Source: Thamnaconus septentrionalis (Eukaryota; Chordata; Actinopteri; Tetraodontiformes; Monacanthidae). From it: DNA of 64,000 nucleotides. The stretch lies in assembly GCA_009823395.1 (NCBI GenBank), contig CM020516.1, positions 8,263,001 through 8,327,000 on the forward strand, given 5' to 3'. The notes beneath the pieces are model-generated. The model saw only the letters and a list, made by a program, of their open reading frames with translations, ran no database searches and was not told the origin of the DNA. Of the stretch, positions 1-12,900 are shown piece after piece. Numbering within the stretch: position 1 is the first letter of the stretch; each line of letters starts with the position of its first letter. Made by a program: the position numbers and the translations under genes.

Positions 1-858
1 AATTGTTGGGTGTTCCGTTCGATTAAGCCTCAGGCTTGATTCTCTGTTTAAAATGATTTGGTAGCCGTGAAGTATTCTAACTGGAAATTGTAACTGTAAT
101 TGCATTATTTCAGTCTTACCAGTGTGCGACGGGTCGACTGTCTGCTGATCCTGAGCTGGGGGCGAAGGTGGCAGGTGGAGGAGCAGTTTGTGTGTCGTCC
201 CCGGCCGCTTGTCTTCAGCGGGAAGAGGTTGTACCCGGGCCGGTGGGTCGAGCGGCGCCTCCGAGGGGCCCGGGTCCCCTTCCAGTGCCTGTAGCTTGAG
301 AGACGGACTCTGGAAACAGAAACAGAACATGCTTGCCGGGGGAGTGAGAGGAGAAGCTGCGAGGTCTCGCTCAGAGGGAAGCCTGCAGCGTGTTGCCTGC
401 TGCCGGAGAATCACGAGGAGTCCTGTGGGAGCATTTTAGCCTCTCCATCTAGAGTGAGTGCATGTGCAGGTGAGGAGGCGACTGGGCTGCAGGATGAGTC
501 AAGAGTGCGAAGAGCGGCGCTATAAGAAGGCTCCTCTCAGGGGGTGGAGGCAGTGTCTGAAACTTCATTTGAAAAAACGAGAGTGAGTCAATCTTCAGTT
601 AAAAACTCCCAGTCAGCAGCAGAGGTCGCCACAGTGTCCTCAGACCCCAGCAGCGTTGAGTAACCACCACGATGCTCCTGCCGGCTGCTGAGTTAAAAAT
701 CCCAACGTGCTTAAATCCCAGGGAGCTTCAGTTCCAGTCGGCGCCGTTTTGATTCCCCTGGATTTATTAATTTGTTTGTTTGTGGACGCGTGAGATCGGC
801 TGGCGCGCGGAGTCACTGGTTAAATCCACATGGTTTTTTTTCTCCTTTGTGCCGGCAT

Positions 859-860
<2 letters not shown>

Positions 861-897
<37 letters not shown>
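861..897. repeat. (CTG)12 trinucleotide repeat
   Basis: Perfect CTG/CAG trinucleotide run of about 37 bp in the GC-rich left segment. The glutamine, cysteine or leucine runs it gives in translation are artefacts of the repeat. Confidence 0.9.
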
Positions 898-899
<2 letters not shown>

Positions 900-1542
900 C
901 CTCCACATGGTCCATCCAGAGTGCAGAGAGGCTGGGAATGCTGCTCCTGCTGTTACGTGTGCTGCATGGTCGTGCGTGCGTGTGTGTGTGTGTGTGAGAG
1001 AGAGAGGAGAGGAGAGGAGAGGAGAGAGGAGAGGCACGCTATATGAGGAGAGGTTTCTATGGCAACGTTGTCAGATGGAGCGCGGGGGTTCTTGAGGGAG
1101 TCTTGAAAGTGATTAGCTCGGCCCGGCCAAGTAGGCGCCGACGCGCTAAATGCTGATGCTGCGTGAAAAAAAATTTTTTTTCTTTTTTTTTCCTTCCCCA
1201 TTTAGCCGCATCACTGTGAGACACTGAGGCGATCTGACGTCACCGCAACCCCACCCCGCCCCACCCCCCCCCCGCATCACCGTCCACATCAGCAGCGGCT
1301 GTCAGGATTGGCTTCTCGCCTCACACTCCTCCTCGGCGGTTCATTCATGAAAAAAAATAACCGCCTTGTGCGTCACGGAGGAAGGGGGTGGGGCGGAGGG
1401 GGCGAGGGGGAAGAGCAGAGGGGCGGAGTGGGGGAGGGAAGCTATTGCTAAAGCAAAAAAAAGAAAAAAAAAAGAAGGAGCACTGAGGCGAGAGAGCAGC
1501 AGACACCTAACGGAGCGTTTTGCAAAGCAAACACCTGCGCTG

Positions 1543-1543
<1 letters not shown>

Positions 1544-1597
<54 letters not shown>
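1544..1597. repeat. (AC)n microsatellite
   Basis: Uninterrupted AC dinucleotide repeat of about 54 bp. Open frames on both strands here are repeat translations. Confidence 0.95.
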
Positions 1598-1600
<3 letters not shown>

Positions 1601-2251
1601 ACCGGGGGGTGTCAGAAGCCCCGTTGTCATAGATACCCTGAGAGACCGCGTTCATTTGCGGCCCTGAACTGACCGCCGGGAAGGAGAGCCGACGTCACGG
1701 CTGTCGTCTCTGCAATCAGAGCGTCTGTCAGGAAAGCCGCTGCCTCCTCCTCCTCCTCCCTCCCCTCCTCACCCTCCCACCCCTCCTCTCCTGGCCTGCA
1801 GCTACAGACGGCATACGCACAGATAAAGTCCCGCTTGTGCAGCCCACTTACTGACACACACACAACACGGAGGACGTGGACACGCACTGAAATGTGGGCT
1901 GCGATGACACACGGTGAGACGTCGTGAGAGTCTATTTTTGCCAGTGGCGTGGACCCATCGCAGACGGCCGCCGCCGCTCGCGTCCCAACGAATGGAGCGT
2001 CGATCTTGAGAGAAAGCAGCCGGTTTAATTCGGCTCTGCCGGAAAATTTAAACCAGGGTTCATTAGACTTTTAAATAAGGGAGGGAGGGATAACCAGACC
2101 GGGCCTGGCTCCGTCGCCCCGAGGTCGGAACCCGGTGTTCAGGTCACTTCAGCCTGATCCCCCTCTGCTGAGAATTTGAATGAGAGCCCCGTGGGTTAGA
2201 TGTAGCGACGCCGGGGTTTCAGCTTCTGCTGAGGGAGACGCTGGCTGTGTC

Positions 2252-3302
2252 CGAAATCGCCCCCCTGCTCACTATCTAGTGCACTATGCAGGGAATACGC
2301 CATTTTGCACTGTCTGAATCCTGAGTGAACATCGGCCTTCGCTATATAGTGCACTTAATGTAACCCACAATGCAACGCTAAAAGCAGTGTTCAACCGATG
2401 GTCACTGGCCCGGCAATATATCCCATCATGCATTGCGTCAGCGCTGACCCATAGGTAGAAAAGGCGAGCGTTAGTTTTTGAAGTATGTGCTTGTCAATAA
2501 AATGTATGTGTATGTGTAAATTAATTTAGATGTTTAATTCCTAATGTATTTCTTACCACCTGCCAACAGGAAGTTTTCATAATGCGAGCACGATGATGTC
2601 ATTAACGGCGCCAAGACTCATTTTTTCCGTCTCTCTGTCCCTGACAGGTGACGACTTTGACATCAGGAGCTGCAGGATAACTGACTCACCAAAACGACCA
2701 TCCTATGACAGTTTAGCATGAGACAGAGTAGTACAATGAAAAATCTCAACATGTCTGAAAATTAAAAAAATCAACATACTATAGCAGGGCTAGCTCAAAT
2801 ACACAGTGGGCCAAATTGTAACATTTGGCCAAAGTCTTGCCTTTAATTTAAATTTCAACATTAACCTGAATGAAAAAACAACAAATGTTTCGGACTCTGA
2901 TTTACCTGAAACTCACTGGGACGACTGTTCTGAGGCAGTACACACTGTACAAAGTAGCATAGCAAGAAATGGAGTGAGCAAGGGAAAATCTCAACACGGT
3001 TAAAAATTTAAAAAGTCATCTTTTTTGTCCAAAAAATAAAAATTTCAGACTCCGATGACCTTTAAACTTACTGGGAGAAATGTTCTGAGGTAGTATACAC
3101 TGTTCAATGATAGCAGAGAATGAACTGAGAGAGTGGGTGAGAGAATGCAAAATCCCTGCATGGGCCAAAAATTAGGGCTGCTCTAAGTTAGAGCGCCTAT
3201 AGAGTCTAGGTGGCTCAGTTGGATTTCTCCTGTTAGCCACATGCAATTCCCGATATAGGGAGAAGGGAGGAGGGAACAAGTGGGTGATTTCAGACACAGC
3301 CA
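2252..3302. mobile_element. Non-autonomous DNA transposon (hAT-like MITE)
   Basis: The left end reads GGCTGTGTCCGAAATCGCCC. The right end is its imperfect inverse: the reverse complement begins GGCTGTGTCTGAAATCACCC. The left terminus, followed by CTCACTATCTAGTGCACTA, resembles the abundant fish MITEs whose ends start with TGTGTCCGAAATC. The interior has no transposase and holds two diverged copies of a segment of about 100 bp (about 2893-2990 and 3046-3150) sharing ACTGGGA and TGTTCTGAGG blocks. I could not find a clear 8 bp target duplication, so the superfamily is uncertain. Confidence 0.6.
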
Positions 3303-5209
3303 CTGTGATTCTGTCAGGTCTCCGTTGTACGCCATCATACTGGACAACAATATTCAACAGCAGGCAGACACAGTAAAATCACATTATGTTTGTGTCGAGG
3401 CTAAAGCTAAAAATATCCGCCTCTGGTTTCCCGGGCCTGTGTTCGCGTCTGTGGTTTCAATGCGCACAGACAGGACGGCCCAGTGCTGCGGAGGTCGTCT
3501 GGCACGGCCACCAAGGTCGCGGCCCTGTTCGCGTCTGCCGCTAACGAGGCGTAACGCAGGGAAATTAGCGGGCGCATTGTGCAAGCTCAGCCCTAATCTA
3601 GCTCATGTGCCCCTGCAAGGCAAGTCGGTGGTATTTGGCGCTCGCGTTCTTTCAGAACCATGACTGTGAGCGGCCCGCTGCTCCAATAACCTACTTCTGC
3701 GCTGACTGCAGGGCTGACAGTGAATAAAGACGAGAGGTCACGCAGCAATGAGCGGAGCCGCGATGAGGCGCTCCCGGCAGACGGATCTTGCTTCAAAGCG
3801 ACCCATCTGCCACACGCCCCCCCTCCCCCATCCTCCTCCATCCACCCAACGCAGCCTCAAATGTGACCTCCTGCACTTTGAGCAGGACGGCAGGAACACT
3901 GACGAGCAACTTGGTGAGTCAAACAATGAGGCGAGCGCACGGTGGCCTTTAACAGCGATTACAGTCCCGATCACTGCGGGGAGGAGGGAGGAGCTGCAGA
4001 TGTGCAACAGTTCACATCCAAGATGCTGAGGGCTGTCAGCCGATACAGGCTTCAGTGAAGGGACGGAAAGCACGAGCCAAGCATCGTATCACGCACGTCT
4101 TGTGCAAATTGTGTATCGGCACATGAAGCATCATTTGCTCGTACGTGGCATGGCATGTAAAAATGAACAGCTAGCTCGCCACTCTTAGCGGCCAGCGTCA
4201 TCAGTGACAGCCGGAGGGAGAGTGAGAAAAAAAGGCAAAGAAACGGCACTCTCGCTCCCGTTCGTGTGGCTACAGCTGAGCCTTTGTGACTTTTGTCAGT
4301 GGAGTCCATGTTTTGTTTTGTTTTTTTATGAAAATGAGGACAGGCTAATCTTTTTGGAAACCAAAGTATTTGACTGTGTGGTTGGTCACAAGATTGGTTG
4401 GTCAGACGTATCCAAATGAAATACACACTCATGCAAAATTCCTCTCTGATGTGCTGGAGGCAGGCAGCCACACATATCTGCCAAATACAGTAAAACATTT
4501 GTTCTAACCAATGCACTAATTAGTTCCAAAAAAATGAAAAGTTGCCTCTGAATCAAAAGACTGGTGGCAAAAAGGAGGATGAATGTTCATAGCCGCATGA
4601 GGGCAAACAAAATGTCATCAGTACTGAGAACAATCTGAGAACATTGTTACATGAAAAATAATAATTGTAAGCGAGGAAAGAAAAAAACGGGCTGCCCTTC
4701 ACTGCAAGTTTGCGTGATTGGTAGAAATATTGTCTGACCTCACATACTGTACATGCGCTGTATCCTGTGCACATGTTGAGCCACCTGTTGGGAACAAGGT
4801 GTTGCACAACTGTGTGCGCGTGTGTGTCGCTCCTCTCAATCCCGACCACGTGTGGCTGAATGTGGTCTTGCAGTGCCGACTTTCTGCTGCCCTTTCACTG
4901 GCTGAGAAATTCTGAGAAGCGTGCACGGCGACCAACGTGCACATCCACTGTGCAGCTCGTCTCCACAAGCCACAAGCCATTCGCCCGCTGACGGGGTTGC
5001 TGTCTGTCTGACTTAAGCCACACCTTCATGTGTGTTGCACAACACTGCACTGCAGTGCATATTTGGCATTCCAAAAGGAAAGGTGAATCACCAACTGCAT
5101 CATATTATTATTTGTTTTGTTATTTTTTTATTAACTGGCTACAGCAGAATATTCATACACACTCAATATATATATTTATACACATAAGTGTATAGAATTA
5201 TACAGTATA

Positions 5210-5259
<50 letters not shown>

Positions 5260-8200
5260 GCACAAGGTTGCAGGGTGAGTGGCTGCAATGTCAATTAGCA
5301 AAGTCATTCCAAAGGCCATGTGACATACTGACTGGAGGCGGGCAAAACACAAAATATATATTTATTCCGATTGCCGTCGGCTCGGCCGCCTTCGCGGCAG
5401 CCAACGTTGAGTCTTTAAAAATAGAGGGGGGGAAAATAGGACAAACCATGGACGCTGAGTCGCAAGTGGGAGAAGTTTCCCCCGAGCAGATGGCCCTCAG
5501 TATGTAAATACTGACACATGGACTCATGTGAACTCTCTCCAGCGCACCCTGTGCCAGCAGTGCCACAGCTTGGTGCATTTAAGAGTAGAATTTAGTACTG
5601 CCACCTTAATTCAAAAGTTACAGCAAAGAGGAAAAAAAAAAAATCACAATTCTGAAAATTATTCAAGACATTTCACCTGCACGGTTTATTCTAACTAAAA
5701 GTCTGGTTTCACTGGGTCGCAAAAAGATAAAGTCATTACTTTTGTATCAGCGTTGTTATGATGATGTTATTCTGCAGATTTTTGCCGTGAAGAAACAAAC
5801 TGTACAATTAGACATATGCGAGTGTTCATTCATCTGGAAAAACACATTTCCTGAGCAGTTTATTCTTTCATGCACTCAAGAAACAGACATTGAGGTCACT
5901 GACACACAAGTTTTAGCTTCCAGAGTGGAGACTTTCCTCTGAAGTCCTCTTTTTCTTGCGCCATTTGCTTTAGTAGCCGTGTTTAAAAGAAAACAAGGGA
6001 AGAAAAGATATAAAATAAATGACAAATGACTAAATGAGAATGCCGATCTGATCTCACACTTCAGTAGCCCAGCGGCAACATCCTCAACCCCGCTGCAAAG
6101 CCGCAATCACGCGCTAATAAGCAGCTACTAGCAGACACAATGGCTCCATCTAGTGGCAGGATATACATCAGTCGAGGCGAGCCGGTCAGACTAAAATGGA
6201 GTGATTTCCAACACTTGGTGGGGAAACAGAGTCTTCACTGGCACGACATGGCTGTCAACGCGCCATATACTCACCATCGGTTTCAGCGCCTTCTTTTCTT
6301 TTTTTCTGTTGACGTCTGACGCACGTGCGACAGCTGGAAGGGTAGCGTGACTTTACACAGTTATCTGGATGGAGGGCGGCCAGTTGGGGAGCAGCCCAGT
6401 GGACACACACACACACACCAGGGTGACCGGCCTGAATGACAAACACACATAAGTCCGGCCTGGACGATTCTTGCAGAAAGAAATAAAATTTTATTTCTGT
6501 TTTCCCCCATAAAAAAATTCATTGCAAACAAAAGTCAAAATGTCAGACAATTCTAACACTGGTTTGCCCTGAAATGACCTGCACTTGGAGACTGAAGACT
6601 GATCTTTCTTTCTTTTCTTTTTAAGCAAAGCATGGACTAACCACTCATGAATGATCATGAGGCTTTGGAATGTGTTTTGGATTTTTTTCTTTCTTTCTCT
6701 GACTTGTCTTTCAACTGTCTGTCGTTCCGTTCCGCTCTGCTCGCTCAACACTGAGAAAACATTCTGTGTCTGCCTGCTTACCGTGATGACTCGGCTTGAT
6801 TGGCGGCAGAGCGCCACAGAAATGAGTCAAGAGGACGTTTGTACTTTCATGTGTCCCCACCGCTGCTGGCACTCTAATCTGAAGCCTCGTCCCTCCTCGA
6901 GAGATTGTTTGTTTACAGTGTGTTATGTAAAGAGGGCAGGAGGTGCAAAACACCAAAAAAAGAAGAGTCCTCTGTCCTTTGCTGCGCCTCTCATTTTTAT
7001 CAGCCATTGTCGAGACGAACTTGAGCCTCAATTCACAGACTTGTAAAACCAGGTGGACGCCGCGAGTGCTGATCAATCGCAAACAAAATGCTTAGTAGGC
7101 CGCATGTTTTTCTTATCAACATCTGTGGAGATGGTGGCAGGGTGGGGGGGAGGGGGGGTGTGAGGGGTCAACTAGGGTGTGATTTGATTGGCTGTGAGCC
7201 TCCAGGAAGTGGATGAGGGAGGTATGATGCAACGATGCTATAGGTGCTACAGGTGACAAAGGTTTTTGTTCAGAGGCTGGTTTTATTTTTTTTCCCCCAT
7301 GACCTGGAAAATAAATCTAACAAAAAACAAAGAAAAACATAAAGAGTGAATTTTTCAGTCGGCTGTCTACTGCTGTCGACCAGCGTCAGTAGGTGGCTGA
7401 TATGTGCAACATTGTCAGACAGGATTTATTTAGTTCAATACACAAGTATTGCATTTTGTATCTGAAGTACAAATAAATCATCTTTTATTAAATTTTTGAC
7501 AGAAGTATAAAATGTCTGCAATGAAAGAGACACAAATGTTTTAATGCTTCACCTTAACAACATTTTGTTGCTGACCACAACCTTGCGAACAATACATTTA
7601 TCTCTCTGAAGTTGCCATAAAGTCCCCATTATGCAACTGTTTCCTTGTTCTCTTCACAGGAGCCATAAAGTTCTCCTGTCCTGAATTGCTTTCTATTGCT
7701 TCGACTGAGAGGCAGCGACAGACTTCGGACATTTTTATTCATGCGGAGCCATATCTGGTAAGAAACACACAAGGCTTCACATTTTTGATGCATTTCCTCA
7801 TTGCTGCAAAGCTAAAATCCAGGTGTTGTCGCACTTTCCAATATTGGGAGTGTAGAAGCTCCCTGAGGAAGGTCAAGGCCTCCTTTGGGACGTGTTGCTC
7901 ACGTTCCCAGTCCAGCGTGTGGCACAGCTGCTTTGACTTAAAAAAATTGTTTCCCACACTCCCCATGAGTCATAGTGTTGAACATTTTTGTGATGTTGTT
8001 TTAAGTCATACTATATACTGCCAATTCTTTTTTTTAATAGTCTTTAAACTTAAACGTTCCAAATCAGCCCGGAACTCAGTCATATAACTCAATATGTGTA
8101 ATAATATGTGATTCATTTTTACAATTTTTCAATAAATACCTTCATTTGTGTTCTTAGGTTAAAAATAATTCTTTCCATCCCAAAGATACTGTTCACTACA

Positions 8201-8490
8201 TCAACCCATCCATCTACTGTATACTAGGTGCCTCCCTCTTCAGCCACTTTTTAGTTATGGACTTCTTGCAAGCTACCAGTAATATTCGCAGCAAATATTT
8301 ATCAATGTTCTTCGTTTTATAAACATCTGTAAAATACTGTTTTCGGGCTCATAATTTTGTATTTTTTATTTAGTTTGTTTTTTACCAATATAGTCTCTTA
8401 TTTGTAGATATCGGAAGTGGTCCTGGTTCTGCAGGCCACATGTATCCTTTAGATCTTGGAAACTCCTAACCGTACCCTTATTTACCAGAC
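3303..8490. other. Intergenic, no gene recognised
   Basis: AT-rich DNA with only short, non-conserved open frames, none flanked by convincing splice sites or resembling a known family. It contains a (TA)n microsatellite at 5209-5254 and short purine or T-rich tracts. Nothing else could be supported. Confidence 0.5.
5209..5254. repeat. (TA)n microsatellite
   Basis: Uninterrupted TA dinucleotide run with flanking degenerate TA-rich sequence from about 5197. Confidence 0.9.
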
Positions 8491-8494
8491 AGTA

Positions 8495-9949
8495 TTTCTA
8501 AATCAAATATCTTTTATTGGCACTTGAAATAAAAGAACATAAATATAAGGAAGTATTACAAGTTTGCATAAAAAAACAAGAGAGGCTAAAAGACAATTGC
8601 AATCTATCAAGTTGGATCCTTCTGTATTGTGATCACAGAGAAAATACACACACACACACACGTGCACGCACGCACGCACACACACTCAAGTCCAGCTTTA
8701 ACCTTTCACACCATAAAGTAAAACTATCAAAAATACAACTGGAGTGGCAGACACTGAACATTCAGGTGATACTAAAAGCCTATTGCTGTGTTTTGTTTTG
8801 TTTTTTTCAATCACAATGATTATGTTTTATAGATATACGTATATATATATAAAACAACGACAACAACATTTTACAGCTCCATGGCAAATCGTGTGCATAT
8901 AAAAAGTCACTAAGAAACAAATACAAATAGTATAAGTGACAACGCACACGTACAAACATGCGTGTGCCGACATGTACATGTACACACATCGTTGGCCTAC
9001 GCAGTACTAGAAATAAGAGGACCAGCCTGGTCGAAGGGAGAGTCAGATCATGGGAGATCATGCCACAATAGTCAACATGCATTGATGCCTACAGCTTCCT
9101 ACAGTATGGACTGTTTGCTCTCGTTTTTAAACGTATGATTTGAAGTTCACATAACTTGTTCAAGTCTGTGTGATCCATACTGGCAGAACATGTAGAAACA
9201 CAACAGTTCATGTATATGGTAAAGCACTTGAAAACAAATCATCTTCAAAAGCAAGGCAATGTATTGTTCCAGCAGGCATTTACGTGTTTGAGAGGCATTG
9301 ACCATGATGAATGCTTTGGTTAGACACAGTACGCTTGTACACAGTGGCATGATTGGAAAAGCATTAAATACAAACATAACAATAAAACAGCGATACAAAA
9401 GTCAAAACAGTGTTGCCATACTGGAAAATGATCATGACACTGACTCCCTCTTTCTCATTTAAAACCCTTGTTCGCTCTATTGCAGTGGGCTTTGTAGTGC
9501 ATTCAAAAAGTGGTTTTCAACATTTTTTTATTTTATTATTATTTTTTTTTACAATAAACTAATGTGCCCACCAATTCTACATGTGTTTTCTTTCTTTTGT
9601 GCCGTGAATTACACTTTGTTTGTTTTTTTTCCGCAGCTACAGTAAAGTGGAAAAACAACAGCAAACAAACGACAGTGTAGAATTGGGGCCGTTATTAAAA
9701 TGATTCAGTCGACCTCCTGAAAGAGGCCGTAAGAGAAAAAGAGATGTGCAGCTTGCGGTTTGAACCTGAGAAATGCACTCAAGGTACTGTTTTGAAACGT
9801 CAAAGTGTTTTGGCATATCGGACCCTGGCAGCTGAAATAAGAGGGGGGGTGGGTGCGAACCCCGTTCATAGTCAAATCAACATCCTCGTGGATCGGGTGT
9901 CGAGTGCAGCGGTCACTGGGCTGAAGTTTCAGCCCTTGTGATCGAGTGT
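8495..9949 (-). other. slc16a9: Probable slc16a9 3'UTR
   Basis: Sequence directly downstream of the slc16a9 stop codon on the minus strand. It has no coding potential. A minus-strand AATAAA lies at 8513-8518 (TTTATT on the plus strand), with others near 9527. The extent is inferred from these signals only. Confidence 0.35.
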
Positions 9950-12900
9950 TCAGGCTACAGAGGCAACTTTGTCACAGTTGCTGGCGTAGTGGACGTCTGG
10001 CCTGTCGCCCTTGGACGGCCTCCGGTTACAACAGGGGAGGGTGAGGAGGAAAAGGATCAGCGAGCCCACCACCACGATGCCGCCGCTGAAGTAGAACGCC
10101 AGGTCGTAGGACTGCGTGTAGTCGAAGAACCACCCTGGAGAGCAGCAAAGGGAGAGCAGACGTTTAGACCAACACAAGGTTCAATTGCTCACGTTGTCCA
10201 GTTTGACGGCTAAATTATTATTACGATCGAGGATGGCTACCAAAAGGACTTCCACACATCAGGGCTGTAAAAGTAGCTTTGTTTTGGCGGCACCACAGTG
10301 ACCAAAGACTTTGACGTCTTTTGTGGTTTCAAAAAAGGAAGTGGGAATGCAGCAATCATGGGATGGATTCCCACTACCAGCAGAAGTAGTCAAAATGGTG
10401 GGTGTCAAAAGCAAATTGTGGTAATGCAGATCCTCCAGCCTGATGTGCGGAAGCATTCGGTTTCGGCATGTCAGGAACGGAGAAGGGATAGACAAGCAAT
10501 AAACACTTAACTAGAACTAGAGTATTTTTTTGTTACATACACTACCAGTCAGAAGTTTGGACACAGCTTCTCATGCAACGGTTTTACTTTAATTTTAATG
10601 ACTATTTACATAGATTCTCACTTATTTTTTAGTTCATAAAAAAGTGTGACATTACTCAAAAACATTTCATATTTTAATTTCTTCAAAATTTTTATATATC
10701 TTAAAATTTCCTATATATTACTCATCTATTTGATGTCTTCAATATGTATCTACAATGTAGAAAAGAGTAAAGATAAAGAAAAACCATTGCATGAGAAGGT
10801 GTGTCCAAACTTCTGACTGGTAGTGTATAATGCACTGCAGATGGATGGTTTTGGTTCTGCTGCCAAACAGCCTAGGCGAGACCTCCGTACCTACAACAGG
10901 TGGTCCGAGCATGATCCCGATCCCGCCGAAGAACATGAGGACGCCGTGCGCTTGCGTCAGTTTGTCCAGGCCCACGATCCTGGTGGTGATGTACGAGGTG
11001 AGGGACCAGTTCCCCGAGAAGAAGCCCATGACCACGCACAGGATCTGCATCCCCAGGTAGCTCTTGATGAAGGGGATGAGGAGGAGGGACACGCCCCCGG
11101 CGAACATGGTGAAGGCGTACAGGTAGATGCCGTTGATCCACCTGATGTCCACCAGGCAGCCCAGGCCCAGCTTGCCCACACAGGTGGCGATGGCCCCGAT
11201 GGACACCAGGGGGATGACGCTGATCTCCTCGATGAGTCCTTGGCTGAGCGCCACGTCCTCGATCAGCAGCACGGGCGGGTACGCGCCCAGGCTGAAGAGG
11301 AAGACGCCGATGCAGAACGCCATCATGACCTGGTCCTGCAGGATCTCGTACATGGAGTACAGGTACTTTGTGTAAGACCGCTGCTTCTTCTTGATGGCTT
11401 TGACCAGGGCCAAGCCAGACAGGAGGCCGCCCTTCTTGGCCTCCGTCTGGCCGGACGAGTCCTTGGCGTCCATGGCGATGAGCTGCTCCTTGGCCGTGAT
11501 GCTTTTGTCCGGCGTGGTTGCGTTGGTGGAGCCGGCGGTGATCTTCAGCTCGTCCAGTGGCGGCCGGTCCAGGATCTGCTCCTCCGTGCAGCGCTCCAGC
11601 GCCGCCTTCTGTTTGAGGTAGTACGTCGGCATGTGGAGGGGCCTCATGAAGCCCGCGCACCCCATCAGGTTGAGCGAGAGGGCGCCGATGATGAGCAGGC
11701 AGCCGTCCAGGCCGTACAGCTCGATCAGTTCATTTTGGGCCGTCGCGTAAATGAAGGAGCCGACGCTCGTTCCTGCATGGACGGAGAACAGCAAGTGCTC
11801 AGGTCTTTCTCTGAGGACCGTTGGACCATTGAAAGACAGCACTGGTAGAACATGAGTGTACATTTTAAGCAGTTTGAATCCATCAAACAATTTGATGGGA
11901 TTCCATGAGACATCAGTCAAGATAAATGCGAATGTGGGAAGGACAAAAAAAGAAGCTACGATGAGTTGAAGACAATGTCTGCTGCAAGCAGGAGACATTG
12001 TCTTCATCCTCATACAGGAAGGGGAAAAAAAGTATCTTTTATTTGCATGTGTTTGCCCTTGACTGGATCACTCAGTGGCTTTGGCGAGAGATCAGGTAAA
12101 AACTGAGGCTCAACTGAGCAGAGACGCTTGACGGAAGCCACCCTCCTTGCGCAAATATGATCTTTGTCGTCTGTCTGTCGCTCAAGCGTAAGTTCGTTGA
12201 ACGTGGAGGGTGCCGGGAAGAGCAAGCTGAACAAGCAAGAACAGGATTCTGAGCGAACACCAGCCACAATAAACAAAACACCCGTGCAGGAGGCTATTCG
12301 TAATTACTGGTATGGTGAGTAAGGCGTCGCTGGTGTTTCCTCCATTGTTAGCGTTAATTACACAAAACAAAACAATCCTTCAGAAAGACCCTGAGGTTCA
12401 AAGCGTTCGGGGAGCCGGGCCAGTCGACTGGCTCCCGTGGCCGGCTAAGAGATCCACTACAATTAAGCAGGGAGTGGACGGGGAGGGGCTGCAGTACCTG
12501 TGGTGACGATGCCGAGGGCGAGGCCACGTCTCTTGTCAAAGTACTGGCAGGTGATTGTGAGGGTGGCGGCGTAGACCAGACCACAGCCCAGGCCTGTAGG
12601 ACAAGAGGGGGGGAAGCACAGCAGAAGCATTTTAACGAAAATGCTGGAAATCTTTATTGATTTTTTAGTTGCGATTTCCTACTATGAGGCATACATGTGC
12701 ATGTTGACGTGTATAGAGCTGCGTTTTCATTAGAGTATGTTGCAAGATAAAAGCGTTATTTCTAAAATTTCGACTAATTGCGATTTGCAAGGAGTTTCCA
12801 TTGAATGGTGTGAAGCACATAAGGCGTAATTCTAATTAATTCGATTAATTAATTAATTGATTACATTTGCTTTTGTTTGTTTATGTTTGTTTGCTGTCAA

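Larger units (their letters stand above)
100..2250. promoter_or_regulatory. GC/CpG-rich segment, candidate promoter region
   Basis: This stretch is clearly more GC- and CpG-rich than the AT-rich DNA to its right and carries a (CTG)12 run, a (GT)/(GA) run and a long (AC)n run. No protein I recognise is encoded. An ATG at about 1892 opens a short frame that ends at a reasonable GT donor near 1913 on the plus strand, so a first exon is possible. In human, FAM13C lies next to SLC16A9 with its 5' end facing it, so this may be the promoter of a neighbour whose body is outside the window. That is inference; no exon is proven. Confidence 0.3.

Noticed and set aside
3280..3663. 127-codon plus-strand frame
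   Set aside because: Starts inside the right end of the 2252-3302 transposon; no family resemblance or splice sites.
10823..11848. 341-codon plus-strand open frame
   Set aside because: Exact antisense of the large slc16a9 exon. The GC-rich third codon positions of that exon leave few stops on the other strand; no splice sites or known family.
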